Below, piece by piece: positions 46,358 to 59,559 of a stretch of 64,000 nucleotides of DNA. The position numbers and the translations under genes were made by a program. The notes beneath the pieces are model-generated. The model did not search any database. It was not told the origin of the DNA and saw only the letters and a program-made list of their open reading frames with translations. Source of the DNA: Cymbidium sinense (lineage: Eukaryota > Streptophyta > Magnoliopsida > Asparagales > Orchidaceae). The stretch spans positions 62,001-126,000 of the forward strand of contig JAKCPB010001394.1 in NCBI GenBank assembly GCA_021442155.1. Direction: 5' to 3'. Numbering within the stretch: the first letter of the stretch is position 1; each line of letters starts with the position of its first letter.

Positions 46358-47050
46358 TTGAGTTCCCTTACTATTCACATAGACTTCAAATCTAGCTTGG
46401 AGGATGAGTCTAATGTGATTAGTATACCAGCAAACCCCTCTCAGTGGGTTTCATTGGAGATGACACTCGAGCTGGATTGTAACGAAGACCAGGCCTCCAA
46501 GCAAAGCACGAATGTGTTCGAATCAAGTTTATGTGAAACTACCAGAGAACAGTTAGGAACCTTAGCTCTAACCTCACTTTCCTCTCAAAAAGTTAAAGGT
46601 TTAGTAGTTAAGGAAGCCCCTCAATCTTCCATGTATGTCACACTGAAGAGATTCCTATTGGGATCATCATCCTCAAGTCCAAAAATTGATGTAGGACTTG
46701 AGGATAATTCATATAAAGAATTAATGGAATTACCTTTTGATTGGTATTCACCTTGTGTTCTTAATCTTACAAAGAAGGGTTTGATTCCTTATACATGGTC
46801 TAAGCACAGGTCAGAGTGCTTGAGAAGTTGTGGAACAATAGAGGAAGGAATGCATAATCAAGATTAGGACTAGGATTCGGTATAGTGAGTCCAATCGATG
46901 ATGATGATTATTGTTTAGTTGTCACTAATCATCTGGAGTCTGATAGGTTCTTCAACCACACTAGCTCTTAAGAAGATGTGTGTTTAAAAACTTCAAATGA
47001 TCCAGATGATCTCCAAATCAAAGATGCACAGCCAAAATTTGAAGAGGAAA
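46358..47050 (+). pseudogene. Element C protease-RT linker
   Basis: 169 open codons with acidic and serine-rich composition ('LEMTLELDCNEDQASKQ') followed by 'ELPFDWYSPCVLNL' and 'LIPYTWSKHRSECL'. The same module is on the minus strand at 62850-63210 in element B. It has no recognised domain. Confidence 0.6.
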
Positions 47051-48060
47051 TCCATTCAACAGTTGACAAGCTTAAAGAAATCAACCTCGGTATAGAAGAA
47101 AATCCACGCCCAACATACATCAGTTCATTAGTGAATGAAGAAGAAACTAATGAATTAGTTAGGCTATTGAGTTTAAGGATTGCTTTGCATGGAGCTATGA
47201 AGAGATGCCCTTATCTCGACATAAGTCCATAACAATAGACCTAGCTAACCCTATCAAACAAACTCCTAGATGCATGCAATTAGAAATCAAACAATAGGTC
47301 ATTTCTGAAGTTAAGAAAATGATCGATGTTGATTTCATCAGGAAAAAAAAATACCCTACCTGGTTAGCCAATGTTGTGCCAGTTAAGAAAAGAATAGCCA
47401 AATTCGCATATACGTCGATTTCAGAGACTTAAATAAGTCATGTCCTCAGGATGAGTTTTCTCTTCTTATACCAGAATTAATGGTGGACATCGCCTCATCT
47501 CATGTAGTATTCTCCTACATGGATGGGTCATCTTGCTACAACTAAATCAAGATGGCCCCCGAGGATGAAAGAAACACTGCTTTTTGAACCCCGATCGAAA
47601 TCTATTGTTATAAGGTCATACCTTTTGGCCTTAAAAATGTTGGTTCTATATATCAACTGGCCATGGCTCAGATCTTCAACAAACTCATTCATCATCAAGT
47701 TGAATGTTATGTTGATGATCTAGTAGTCAAAAGAAAAGAAAAGGAAGACCACCTCTTTGACTTGAGAGTAGTTTTGGAACGATTAAGATAATATAACCTC
47801 AAAATGAATCCCCTGAAGTGTGCATTCGGAGTAACTTCAGAAAAATTTCTTGGGTTTGTTGTCCGACATTAGGAAATATAAATAGATCCAGAAAAGATCA
47901 TAGCTATTTTAGAAATGCCACCACCTAAAATTTTAACTCAACTCAGATCCTTTCAAGGGCAGTTGGCATATCTAAGATGTTTTATCTCCAACCTATCGGA
48001 AAGATGCAAGATATTTTTAGCACTTATCAAAAAGGATGTCAAGTTCAAGTGGGATGACAA
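47050..48060 (+). pseudogene. Element C reverse transcriptase
   Basis: The order of gypsy RT motifs is present: 'LRIALHGAMKRCPYLD' lead-in, 'YPTWLANVVPVKK' (near 47350), 'VDFRDLNKSCPQDEF' (near 47415), 'FSYMDGSSCYN' and 'IKMAPEDERN', 'IPFGLKNVGS', and the catalytic 'CYVDDLVVK' near 47708, followed by the thumb/connection 'LKMNPLKCAFGV' and 'LRSFQGQLAYLRCFI'. It copies element RNA into DNA. Several stops and frameshifts (for example at 47230, 47542 and 48062) inactivate it, although YVDD is intact. Confidence 0.8.
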
Positions 48061-48550
48061 GTGATAGCATTCCTTTGAAGATATCAAGCAGTATTTAGTG
48101 AAGCCACTAGTTCTAGCAGCCCCTATCCCGGGCAGACCACTCATCTTCTACACTGCTGCATTGGATGAATCCCTCGGTGCTTTGTTGGTTTAAGCCAATG
48201 ATGAAGGGAAGGAGATTTCTCTCTACTACCTCAGCTGTCATCTAATTCCTACTGAAGTGAACTACCCACCTATTGAGAAATATTGCCTAGCTTTAATCTT
48301 GCATCCCAAAAACTATGACACTATATGCTTTCTCATAAGGTGAACTTGATTTTAGGAATTAATCCACTGCAGTATCTCATGACATAGCCAACACTATCAG
48401 GACGTTTGCCACGTTGGTCCATGATTCTCTCACAATTTGACATCACATTCGTACCCCTTCATGTGGTAAAAGGATAAGCACTAGCAGATTTCTTAGCCGC
48501 ACACCCACTGCCCGTTGATTCCTCGCTTAGTGATGATCTCCCTGATGAAC
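48061..48550 (+). pseudogene. Element C RNase H
   Basis: 'PLVLAAPIPGRPLIFYTAALDESLGALLV' near 48100-48190 is the start of an RNase H domain attached to gypsy RT. 'EVNYPPIEKYCLALI' follows, with the end near 'ADFLAAHPLP' at 48487. It degrades the RNA strand of the RNA:DNA hybrid. One stop at about 48192 and a frameshift after 48330 are visible. Confidence 0.7.
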
Positions 48551-48649
48551 AAATCATGAACTTAGGGGAAATTAACAATCACCGTTAGGAGATGTATTTG
48601 ATGGTGAGGCTTTATTTCACATTTCGAGGTTAACAACCATGATTTACTG

Positions 48650-49149
48650 TTCCATGAAAGGTAGATGTAGGAATAGTTCTCTTAACTCCAGAATGTGATG
48701 TGATGAGATTCTCATATTATCTCTCCAATCCATACACCAACAATGAAGCTAAGTATGAGGCTTTGATTGTTGGTATGGAGTTAGCCATTACAGTGTGTGT
48801 CAAGAGCACCAACATCTACAGGGATTTTTAGTGGGTCATCAACCAGATTGTCGGGTCTTACAAAGTTATAAAACTGAAGCTTCGCCACTACCACGAGTAT
48901 ACCATGAAGCTCTTGGCCCAAATCCTTGAAGTCACCATCTATAAGATCCCTCAAGGAGAGAACACAGTAGCAGATGCTTTGGTCAAACTTGCCAAAGAAT
49001 TGGCATGCCCGAAAGATGAGTTCATTCCAATAAGGGTCCAAATAAGACAAGACATATCCCTTATTGATGTTGAACTCATCGAGAGACTTTCTCTTGAAGG
49101 AGAGCTTGGCGTGCCGAAAAGGACAAGGAGCTGGATTGCAGGAAACCAG
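48650..49149 (+). pseudogene. Element C additional RNase H domain, truncated
   Basis: 'MRFSYYLSNPYTNNEAKYEALIVGMELA' (near 48700) with the E of NNEAKYEAL is the hallmark of the second, RVT_3-type RNase H found only in Tat-lineage plant gypsy elements. It continues to 'MKLLAQILEVTIYKIPQGEN' and 'ADALVKLAKELACPKDEF' (48904-49030). A stop is at about 48828. At 49149 it breaks off, without integrase, at the edge of the LTR of element B. Confidence 0.8.
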
Positions 49150-50630
49150 TGGTGAATTATTTTCATCTTCGTCTAAATGAATTAAATGAAGGCAAAAATA
49201 AAAATTCCTTTGTGTTGGACACCACATAGATCCGCAAATATTCTTATTAGGATGATCGGGTATAACATTGAGGAATGATGTACTATCTTGAGAGACAGAA
49301 GTCACCATCCTACAATGGACCTAATCACCTTAATAAGGATTCCTAAGGATGATGGGTCTTCAAATGTACCAGAGATTCTTCCCCTACTTTACATGGAAAA
49401 GTAAAGTAGGATTTTTTTTTTAAATCGGGGTCGTTAAGTTTCCTATGGAGGCAATCTCCCATAGTTAATTACATCCTAAGGAATGAGATTCATTAAGAAT
49501 ACTCTCGATTATGGTAAATGATCATTGTCTCCAGAGATTTCAAAGATAAGACTATCAATCAATTGATTTATTTTTGGTAGATCAAATGGGATTGATCAAG
49601 AGGAGGGAGTTATTATCGAAATCAAAGGTATATAAATAGGGATGCTCATGATGCTAGAAACTCAAAGCATCCCAAACTATCCTATGGTTGGGTTTTATAT
49701 TTTTGAAATTTGAAGAGAATTATTTATTTGAGTTGAATTTTTATTAAAAATCTAGGGCTTACAATTTCACAACACAAGATCATGGAAATGCCTAAGAGGT
49801 GAGGATTTATGCTTATAGCCCGTAAAGGGAGGTAGTAACCTTTGAACCTAAATCTAGGGAGCTTTGGCGAGAGCCAAGGCATGACCTAAATCTAAGGTGA
49901 AAATGAGTATATGATTTACCTCCACAAGAGTGGATAAACCACCCATGTTGGACTTATACAAAGGGTGGCCACCCAACTAACTCTCCTACGATTTTAAATA
50001 CATGTAGGCAAGTCATATGCTTTTGCAAGATATCTAAGCGTTATTTATTTAAAGAGACTAAGTCCTTAAACACACTCAAGAGACTAGATCATGTGCATGA
50101 ATAACTTAAATAATAAATTTTTATTATATTTTATTTCCATTTTTGGATAATTAATTTGACACAGGCTATGAGATTCATATGCCTAATGCATGAGAAATTA
50201 GATTATGGGCCAAAAATAGCAAGAAGGAGGTGTGTTTCTACCATGGCTCTCAAAGGTCAAGCCAAGTTCCCTGGCATAGGTGGAAGCCATCCATAAGCAA
50301 GAGTGAAGCAATATGCTTTTTATGCATGATGTGAAACATACAACATCCAGCTAAGGGGTTGCTAAATCTTTTATCTTGATTTAACTTTGGCTTTAGATGA
50401 GGTTATGATTTGTTAATTTTTAGTTTTGAGTTGATTAATTGGATAGAAAATTTATTTTTCCCTATGAACCTAATCGCTTACAGGCCATTCATCAAAGTAA
50501 GGAAGAAACTAAAAAAAAAATGACATCTTAATGCACAAGCTAAACAAACATCAAATAATTTATAAAGCTAGTGCAAAAGAATAAAAGGCCTTTGTGGTCA
50601 GGCTCCATCACACAAACCCAAAAAGAAATT

Positions 50631-50649
50631 GGGTAGCCGAGCTCTACCC
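50631..50649. other. Conserved LTR hairpin (copy in B)
   Basis: GGGTAG, seven bases, CTACCC: a 6-bp perfect stem, same as at 8060-8078 and related to 37745-37761. Confidence 0.6.
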
Positions 50650-53600
50650 TTATACAACCTGGATTACAAATGAATCAATCATAAAGGAATTCATGTTATG
50701 GGGTTCTTCATTCTTCATTTCTTCATTTCTTTCTTCTTTCTCTTTTCTTATTTTGGTTAGTTGGAATGTGGTTGCTCTAATGGCTTCACATGTTGCATAA
50801 GATATAGTCTTATTACATGAAAATGGGAAAAGTAAATCTAACTAAAACTTATAAAATAGAGATTAGCTAAACAAATCACACAATCCCAAGCATGTATATG
50901 AATAAATTTGACTTAGAACCCCACACATAGGTAGCCAAGTCCACTTGGTCTATCTTGGATTATGCTTAGGGGTATAAGCAACCTGCATAAAAAAAGCATT
51001 TATATTTTTATTACAGCGCTCCTTAAGCATAATCCCTTGCAGAAGATAATGATTAGACTAAGATCATCCTATCATTCAATCTACACACATACACCCTAAC
51101 ATCCAAACTAAAACATCATCTCAAAACAAAAATAGGCATCAAACCATGCACCTAACATAGAGCTAGAAATGGTGACTTAAATTAATGTGTGCCATTTAAG
51201 GCTTGTGGTATGTCTTAGCTAGGCTTTAATGTTAGAATTTTCTAAGTGTGAAAGGGTTCAACTTAGAGAAAGTGATTTAGTTGATTTATTAATTTTATTT
51301 GATGATTTGATTTGGTTTGAATGAACCTACAATTACTAAGTGTTGTAAAGAGAGAAAAAGAGAAGAGAACTTTTCTTTTCTCCCTACCTTAAGTAATTTT
51401 TAAGGTAGATTCATTAATAATTTTTGTTTAGTGAATATTTTATTATATGTTTTAATTAATCCTAAGTTTATATTTACTCTAAATAAACTTATTCAATAAG
51501 AAAGATATTTTAAGATTAATTAAAATGAATTACTATCACAAAATACACAACCATTTATTTCTTTCCAACATGTATCATGCATGAATAAATCCTAAGCATA
51601 TCTATACTAATGCAAATATTTAACACCTTAATGATGAATGCTAGAGATGTTGCTTAAGAAATTTGGATGTTTCATGATGCATGATTTTGTTAAGTAGAAA
51701 AGAAGGGCTCTTTTATCCATTAATCAAATGCACATTTACATGTATGAAAGACATAAGTGAGTACGGCGCCATTGTTTTCTACACCAAGGGTATAAGATAC
51801 AAGACCTTCTTAGGACTACTTAAAGCCTTGCAATTCTGAGATGTCGAGACTAATATACCACTTTTCTTAAATACATGTGCATGTACAAACAGAAATGAAT
51901 GAAAAAGAATCATGCAAAAGGTTTATGTTTGTTTGTTTGATTTTGGTTTATAATTTATATGTGTAATGTGAAAATCCTTCTTAATTCATGACATGGGAGT
52001 GCATAGAAATAAATTTAAGCAAGTGTTATGTTCTTTTCAAATGAACTATATACTTTGCAAATACTATACAAACAATGTTAAGAAATGAGAAGAAAACAAC
52101 ATAACACATTTTAAGCTATATTGACATGCAAGCTTATAAATGCTTATAAGTAGCATACATTCATTTATAGAATTTGATTTATAAGTTTTGAAAATAATTT
52201 TTGATTTAGTAGTGATAATATCAACTCATATTCTTACTTTAGCCAAAGCATACAATTTGACATAAAAAACATTTCATTTTAATTTGATTTTTCAAAATGT
52301 ATGAATGCATGATTTTATATGATAAACTACACTTAACATGCTTGAAAAGAAATAAAGTGATGTAAGCATATGACTTCATTCACCCTAATCAATTCCTAAA
52401 GACAATCTTATGGAATAAGATTATTTAAAGTGAATAAAAATTGTTTAAAGAAATTTTGTTTTAATTTTGAGTTTGATTTGGAAATGTGAAGAGGTTTTGT
52501 CCTAACCCATCCTCATATTAACCTAACAACTATGAGCCAACATATGATATGCAATAAATCAGCAATGCAAGAAAGAAAGGGGCCTAATGCGGCTGTTTAA
52601 ATTAAGCTGGTTTAATTAAGTACCTCTCATAGTATTTCCAAGTGATACCTGATTGATTTTGATTAAGTTTAATTAAGTTATTTAATGAAATGAAATCATT
52701 AATCAATTTGTATTAATTAAGTTTTCAAAATGTTTTAGGGAAGATTTAAAAAGGAATCCTTCTCATTTTCTAAACAAGATGATTAAAAAGTTTTAATATA
52801 TCATTTCATTAATTTAATTAATCATTTAATTATGGGAGTGATTATAGATGAAATAAGCAATTACCTAAATTAATAAAATTCCAAGAAAATCATGGAGGTG
52901 AGGTCATCCCAATTAAACCCTAGGGAGTTTAGAATTAATTATTGAAAAAATTAAGGAGTAATTAACATAATTAAATCCCCAATAAAACTCAAATTGTGTA
53001 AATATCACTATTCAAAATCAATTAAACTTAATTTTATATCATTCCCCTTTGAATTATCTTTAAAATGAAGTTGAGTTTGCATTTTTGGATCTTTCTACAT
53101 TTAATTATCAATTTTTGAAGTTTCTTTGATTAATAAGTTATTAAATAATCTAATTATATAACTAATCCCATCGGCGCCACCTAGACTGCTAACGCAGCGT
53201 GTGCTTTCCACATGGCGTGATGGGATTGGTTATTTAAGTTATCAAATTTAATACCTTGTCAAATGGTGGTGCTACACGCTTTCCCTTGGACTGTCTCATC
53301 AAAGATTGGATGGTTAGGATCAAGCCCGCAGTTGTGAAGGGATAAATCAAAGGATCTAATTGGATTAATCAAGACCGTCCATCCAAAACACGCGGGATGG
53401 ATCCATGATTCATCCCCTCATGAGAGAGAGAGACCGCCATCCTCCATGGTTTGATCAGCTCACTTGAGCTTGGATTGCTAGATTCAACCCACACCATCAA
53501 GAGAATAAGAGACACATCCAATGATGGAATTCAATGGGATTACACTTCCTTCATAAAGGACCAAAGAATTTTCCTAAGCTCGGTTTTGAAGCATGCGTCA

Positions 53601-54469
53601 TCGAGGCTATCACCAACGCTTCCAACCATTGAGGTAGCTTTGTCTAGTGGAGATGAAGCCCTATTGAAGGTTTGAAGGCTTCAGATGAAGTGGATCTTCC
53701 ACTTGGCCAAGGCTCCCATCAATGGCTTGCAACTTTGGTCTAGGTCCTCCATCCCGTGGCTTGGAAGCTTGGAAAACACCTTGGGTGAGCTTGACTTGCC
53801 TCCCTAATGGTGCTTGCAAGAGAAATTGGACTTTGGTGAAGTGTTGAGCAAAGCAGAATTCTCACTCACCTCCCCTATTTTTGGCTTAGGAAAAACCGAG
53901 AATGGGAATTTCAATTGAGCTTAGGAAAGCTTGGGAGATCTTGGAAATAATTCCTTTGGGTTTCTAGGGTTCAATCGAGTGCAAGTGTGCTGAATTGGAA
54001 TTGAATGAGGGGGAGTATATCTTCCCCTACATGGATCGGATGGCTGTGAGCCTCCTTTCCATTTTGATCAAATTGATCTCATGGAATGGGTTGTTTAGGT
54101 TATTAGAGGTGCCATGTGATTCGATTTTGGCAAGGGAGTGTAGTGGAGGGTTGCCCATGTGTTAAATGAGATGAGGTGATTGGATGTGCTCATTTCCATT
54201 GGTGGTCGGTTTTATTTTGGGTTGGGTTTGGCTAACCCAAACCCATTGAATCATGTGCACACATCTCTTGGTGTCCAAATGGACCACTAAGAGGATGCCA
54301 AGTGGTCTTGAGTTGGAATATGATCAAATTCCAAGTGAATTTGACCATAGGTTACCCTTTGACCTAGGGGTAAAATGGTCATTTAACTTTGATTTTGATT
54401 TAGGTAGATTTAGAATAATTGAAAAATGGGTTGTGCCAATTTTCAATGAATTTGGAGTTGATTTGATAT

Positions 54470-55290
54470 GATTTGGCTCATGTTGACCCATTTAGGTCAA
54501 AATGGGTCAACTTGGGTCAAGTTGACCAATTGGTCAAATTAGGTCAAACCAAGGTTGGGTCAAGTTCATATGACCATTTGGAGTGTTTCGGTATCATTAG
54601 TTTGGTTCAATTTAGTTTATATTTGGTTTTGGTTCATTTTTGTTCACTTAAGTTAAATGGGTCAAGTTGACCAATTTGACCCATTTGACCCAATTAGGTT
54701 AGGTCATGGGTTATTTTAGGTTTGGTTGGTCATTTGAAAGGTTTTGCATACTTTTGTTTCAATCAATTTTAGTTTGATTTGACCTTTTAGGTCAAGTTGG
54801 GTTCATGTCAATTGGGCTAGGTTGGGTCTAGTTGGCCAATTGAGGCTTTGGTCAAGTTCAACAAGTGATTTAGAATGAATTTGACCCATTGGTTGCAATC
54901 AATTTGGCTTAGATCAAGATTTGACATTTTGACTTTTTTAGGTCAACTTGGGTCAAGTATTGGGCTAGGTTTGGCTCAAATGATGACTTGGTCAAGTTCA
55001 TTGATCATGAATTGGTTTTGATCAATGGTTTCAATCAATTTGGCCTATGGTGGATTTTGGCTAGTTTAGGTTTCATTTGGGTCAAATGTTGACTTGGTCA
55101 AAGGCTAGGTTTGACTTGGTTTGACCCAATTTGAGTGATTGATCATCTTATGATGATTGTTGCTCATAATGTGAGGCTTAGATGAGCTTAGTTCAATCCA
55201 ATTTGGGTAGGATTAGAATTTGGCTCAAAAAGGTGCTTCAGGTCACTTTGGGTCAAGTGAGCCTAAATGGTTCAATTGACTTGATCAAGG
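54470..55290 (-). repeat. TTGACC array in LTR of element B
   Basis: Dense GGTCAA on the plus strand (TTGACC in LTR orientation), counterpart of 32760-33680. Confidence 0.7.
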
Positions 55291-56157
55291 CTTGATTCAA
55301 GTTTAGTTGAACTCACATATGGACTTATGATTGAAATATAAATCCATTTTCAAGTGATTTGGAGTTTTGATTCATTTGATAATTTCAAGTTCAAAGGATG
55401 AACATGGGTTTGATTTGGGTTTGAGTTTCAAATTTAGTTTTTGGTTTGATGATTAAAGTTTATGATTGAATTTGGTTTGTGATTGAAGGATTGATTGTTT
55501 GAAGAAAATCAAAGGTTTGATTGATTTGAGTTGATTTGGCTAAGTTCAAGAATTTGACTTGAAAGGGTATATGTTGGTTTTAAGTTAGATTTGGATTTGA
55601 GTTTTGAATTTGGTTTTGGTTATTTGAATTTATATTTAATTTATATTTGTGAATATAAGTAAGAATATAAATGGGTTATGAGAAAATCTTTTGAATTTAA
55701 AATGATTTTGGATTTGATTATCAAAATGGCTTAGGAAAGATTTTGGATTTGAATTGATCATGGATTTCAATCATTTGGAATTGATTCATGATTTGAGAAA
55801 ATCATTGGAATTGAATTAAGGTTTGAGAAAATCAATTAAGTTGGAATTGATTTGAAATTTGATTTGGAATTAGTTTGAGTTTGAAGTGATTTGATTTGGG
55901 TGAAAATCAATTAAGTTGATTGATTTGAGTTTGAGGTTGGTTTGATTTGAAGTTGACTTGAAAGAAGGAAGTAAGGATTTGGTTCAAGCTATAGGGCAAG
56001 TTTTCCTAACACCCTAAGGCATGACCTTTTATGGCTAACTCTTCTAAGTCTCTAGGGTTAGTTAAGTGTTCACCTAATCACTAGAAGTGTCTTAAGACTA
56101 AGGAACTCTTAGTGTCTAGAGGAGTCCTATGTCTAAGATGGAGAGGTTGAGAGCTCA

Positions 56158-56754
56158 TTCTAAAATGAGGTCAACAAAGAATCCAAAAGGTGGTGTGTGA
56201 CAAGGCATACCACACATTATTGGAGATGATCAATAACAAGCGATCACAAGTACTAACAAAATGATCTACTCCCAACCCAAGGTGTAGAAGGAATCAAAAG
56301 CTTAGTGCAATATGACTCTACTCATGTCAACAACATAAGAGAGTGAAGGAGGAATCCATTAGGGACTGAGTATGTGAACCTTCCACTAGAGAAAGAGGTT
56401 CAAGTCATCCACTGGGGGATGAGAGGTTTGATTTGATTTGTTGATTTAGGATTTGGTGTTCCACTAAGAATGAAAAAGTGAACTCTCCACTAGGGGAGCA
56501 AGTTCAAGTCATCCACTTGGAGAAGAGGTTGTGAAATGGTGGGGATTAGAATTTGAGATTTGGGAAGAGAAAGATTTGCATTTCACTGAGGAGAGGCGGA
56601 TTGATATGATTTGTTTGTTTAATTTGGTTTGAGTATTTTGATTGTTTGATTTGACTCCACTGAGGGAGGTTGATTGAGTTTATTTTGCTTATTTTGACTC
56701 CACTGAGGGAGGAGTGTTGAATTTGTTTAAGATTTTTAAATTTTTAGATTTTGA
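56158..56754 (-). other. 3' untranslated region of element B, part next to the LTR
   Basis: Contains short repeats built on 'ccactgagggagg', 'ttcaagtcatccact.gg' and 'gtgaa.cttccactag' (56380-56720). No polypurine tract is clear next to 56157. Non-coding. Confidence 0.5.
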
Positions 56755-58020
56755 GATGGACCCTGTTGGTTTGCGATGGATCGCACTGAGTAGGGACCAT
56801 ATAGGCCTTTAACTTCAGTTACAATCAAAGGGGTAGTCTACCAACATATGGTAGGTATCCAACCAAAGGGTTGCCTTTTGTGTAGTAGTACTTAGGAAGA
56901 AAGCATATAGACTTACATCCTCCAAAGTAGGGATCATTGAGTGATCCATTGCGAGCAATTGAACCCAACCTTAGGGACTATTGAGTGAATGCCCGGGGAC
57001 TTAAATCACTCAAAGATAGTCAAGATTAATTTCATTTTTTATTTTTGATGGATCCCATCAGTTTGCGATGGATTGCCCTGAGTAGGGGCCATGTTTTCCT
57101 TACTCGTTACCAATCCAAAGGGTAGTCTATCAACATAGGACTATCCAACCAAAGGATTTCCTTTTCGATTGCAATGGTCAAGTTAAGAAAGCGTAGACTC
57201 ACATCTTCCAAATAAGGAACCTTGGGGTGATCCATTGTGCAATGATTGAACCAACTAGGTGACTATTGAGTGAATCTGTTGGGGACTTAAATCATAGTCA
57301 AGATTAATTTCATTTTTAATTATTTTTGATGGATCCCATCGGTTTGATGGATTGGCGGGGGTATGTTGGCCTTGATCAGATTTACCAATCCAAAGGGGTA
57401 GTCTACCAACCACATGGTAGAACTATCCAACCAAAGGTGCCTTTTGTTCAATGGTCAGAAGAAAAGTGAGACTCACATCTTCCAAATAAGGAAAGGGGTG
57501 ATCCATTGGTGAGGTACATACAACCTAGAGGCATTGAATTGAAATGCAGGGGACTTAAATTAGCTCAAAGATAGTCAAGATTAATTTTATTTTTAATTAT
57601 TTTTTATGGATCCCATTGGTTTGTGATGGACTGCACTGAGTAGGGGCCATGTTGGCCTTAATAGTTTTACTCCAAAGGGGTAGTCTACCAACCACATAGT
57701 AGGACTATCCAAAGGTGCCTTTGTTGCAATGGTCAAGTTAAGAAGAAAGTGTGGACTCACATCTTCCAAAATAAGAACCAGGGTGACTTATTGTGCAATC
57801 AAGACTGGGGATTATTGAGTGAATGGGGGACTTAAATCATCAAAGATAGTCAAGATTAATTTTATTTTTTTATTTTTTATGGATATCGGTTTGAGATGGG
57901 TGCACTAAGTGCCATGTAGGCCTTCAATCGATTTACTAATCCAAAAGTAGTTTCCCGAGGGAGAACTATCCAACCAAAGGGTGTCTTTTGGTTTAATGAT
58001 TAATTTAGGAAGAAAGCATG
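56755..58020. repeat. Tandem repeat, about 275-295 bp unit, about 4.5 copies
   Basis: 'gatggatcccatcggtttgcgatgg' type starts are at about 56755, 57048, 57328, 57605 and 57879. Each unit then has 'gagtaggggccatgttggcctt', 'ccaaaggggtagtctaccaac', 'actatccaaccaaaggtgcc', 'gactcacatcttccaaa' and 'ggggacttaaatca', and ends 'aagatagtcaagattaattt'. Later copies are shortened by deletions. It lies between integrase and 3' LTR of element B. Confidence 0.85.
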
Positions 58021-59100
58021 GGGACTCACTTTCACAATAAAATACAACTAGGGTGACATTGCAGGTAACATGTCAACACTAGCCTCATTTGGTCATGCTA
58101 GAAAGAATTAGTAGACTTATATCTTCCAAGCAAAATGATTGAACTTATTGTGCAGGATTGAACTAGGGACTTGGGAAGTGTCAGGGGACTTATCTCAACT
58201 CAAGGTGAATTCCTATAGGGGTTCTACGCCTAAAGATAAGATGTACGGAAAAGGGGAGGCTTGAATTCCTAATCCACAAGCAAATTAATTTGTTTATTTT
58301 GTTTGTTTATCATGGACCATGTTGGTTTATGAGAGATCATACTGAGAAGGAGCTTATATTAAGACCTATCTCAGTTCTTGAACCAAGGAGAATTTGTGCA
58401 TCCTAAACATATTCTCCAACCCCGAGGGTGTCTAGGAAAGGGGACATGTCCAATCCAAGTAACGGGTGTTAATGGGTCAAAGTGAAAGTAGAATACAGGG
58501 GAAAGGAGGGGTTGATGTCTTTATCCAAAACCACGGAGATAATATGTATAGGTATTGGTGACAACTCAAGGAGAAAGGGTGGGGACTCACATTTCGAGTG
58601 GTGTATCCATGGTGAATTCGTCGGCATTGTGAACATCAACCAACCTAAGTGCCCATCGGTTTGCAACAATCACTAGAAGAAAGCATCGAGACTCACATCC
58701 TCTATAGCAAACGATTGTCGGGATAGTCTATCTTTGACTCGGAGTGCTATCGACCTAGAGGCTCTTGAGTGAATGCCATTGGGGACTTATATCAACTCAA
58801 GAGTAGTCAAGAGGAAAGGAGCCTCAGGGGACTTATCCTAAACCTATATACTGACCTAGTGTACATGATGGTAGTTCAAGAAGAAATAGGACTCACATCT
58901 TCTTAAATAAAATAAACATGAGGTAGCTTTGTTGTGAAGTCTACCAAACTAACAAGGCTTATTGGTTTTGCAATGGTCAAGTCGAAGAAAGCGGGACTCA
59001 CATCTGCCTGACATGTGACCACTAGGGTGACATACTAGCAAGGTAATTGTTAGACCTAGGCACTAATGAGTGAGTGCCATGGGCTTTCTCCCACATCAAA
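58020..59100. other. Element B 3' region, diverged repeat relics
   Basis: Words from the 280-bp unit ('gaagaaagc..gactcacat', 'ggggactta', 'gtcaagaggaaagg') recur in degenerate form, so this is probably the older flank of the same array. No gene is supported; frames at 58469-58676 on both strands are artefacts. Confidence 0.5.
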
Positions 59101-59410
59101 ATAGCAAGATGAAATATGTGTTTGTTTTTTTGTGTTATGATAAGGAATAGGATGCCTCTGGGTTCTCTCACACCTACTAAACACACATTGGGGATGATGA
59201 AATGGTGCCATGAATGGCTTGATTCCACCAAGAAAGGATGTGGGTTCTCTCACACTAGTTTGTCTAGTCAAAATAGGATGCCTCTTGAGTTCTCTCACAC
59301 CTATTCTAGTAGCGTTAGGGAATTGTGTTTAATTGTATTCGTGTTGTGAAAGATGGATAGGATGCCTCTTGGGTTCTCTTACACCTACCCTAAACACATC
59401 GTGGTGGATT
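59100..59410. repeat. Short tandem repeat with 'aggatgcctcttgggttctc'
   Basis: The phrase 'aggatgcctct.g.gttctctcacacctac' occurs near 59149, 59274 and 59359, and a partial 'ggatgtgggttctctcacac' near 59237. Units of about 85-125 bp. Confidence 0.7.
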
Positions 59411-59559
59411 CCCAAGACAAGCAAACAACACTTCGAATGATAAGAATATTTTGATGAATTGGAATGAAATTTTGTTCTTTTGATGATAATTATTTTCAAA
59501 TTTATTTTTATGGGTAATATTTTTTCAAAAAGAGCCCATTAATTAAAAGCATCGGGTGT

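Larger units (their letters stand above)
49150..56157 (-). mobile_element. 3' LTR of gypsy element B, about 7.0 kb
   Basis: Inverted copy of 32080-39259 and collinear with the E piece at 6620-11725. On the minus strand it runs from TGAGCTC (56157) to an end in CA (49151-49150, seen as TG on the plus strand). Contents in minus order: the start block, GGTCAA/TTGACC array (55290-54470), GC-richer belt with diverged copies of a 'catggatcggatggctgtgag' block, TTAATTAA belt (53100-52600), hairpin (50649-50631), LTR end. No coding frame in it is credible. Confidence 0.75.

Noticed and set aside
48781..49308. 175-codon minus-strand frame
   Set aside because: Antisense of the extra RNase H domain and crosses the C/B junction; the plus strand shows clear family motifs.
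58469..58676. Overlapping frames on both strands
   Set aside because: They lie in degenerate 3' array sequence of element B and have no recognisable motif.
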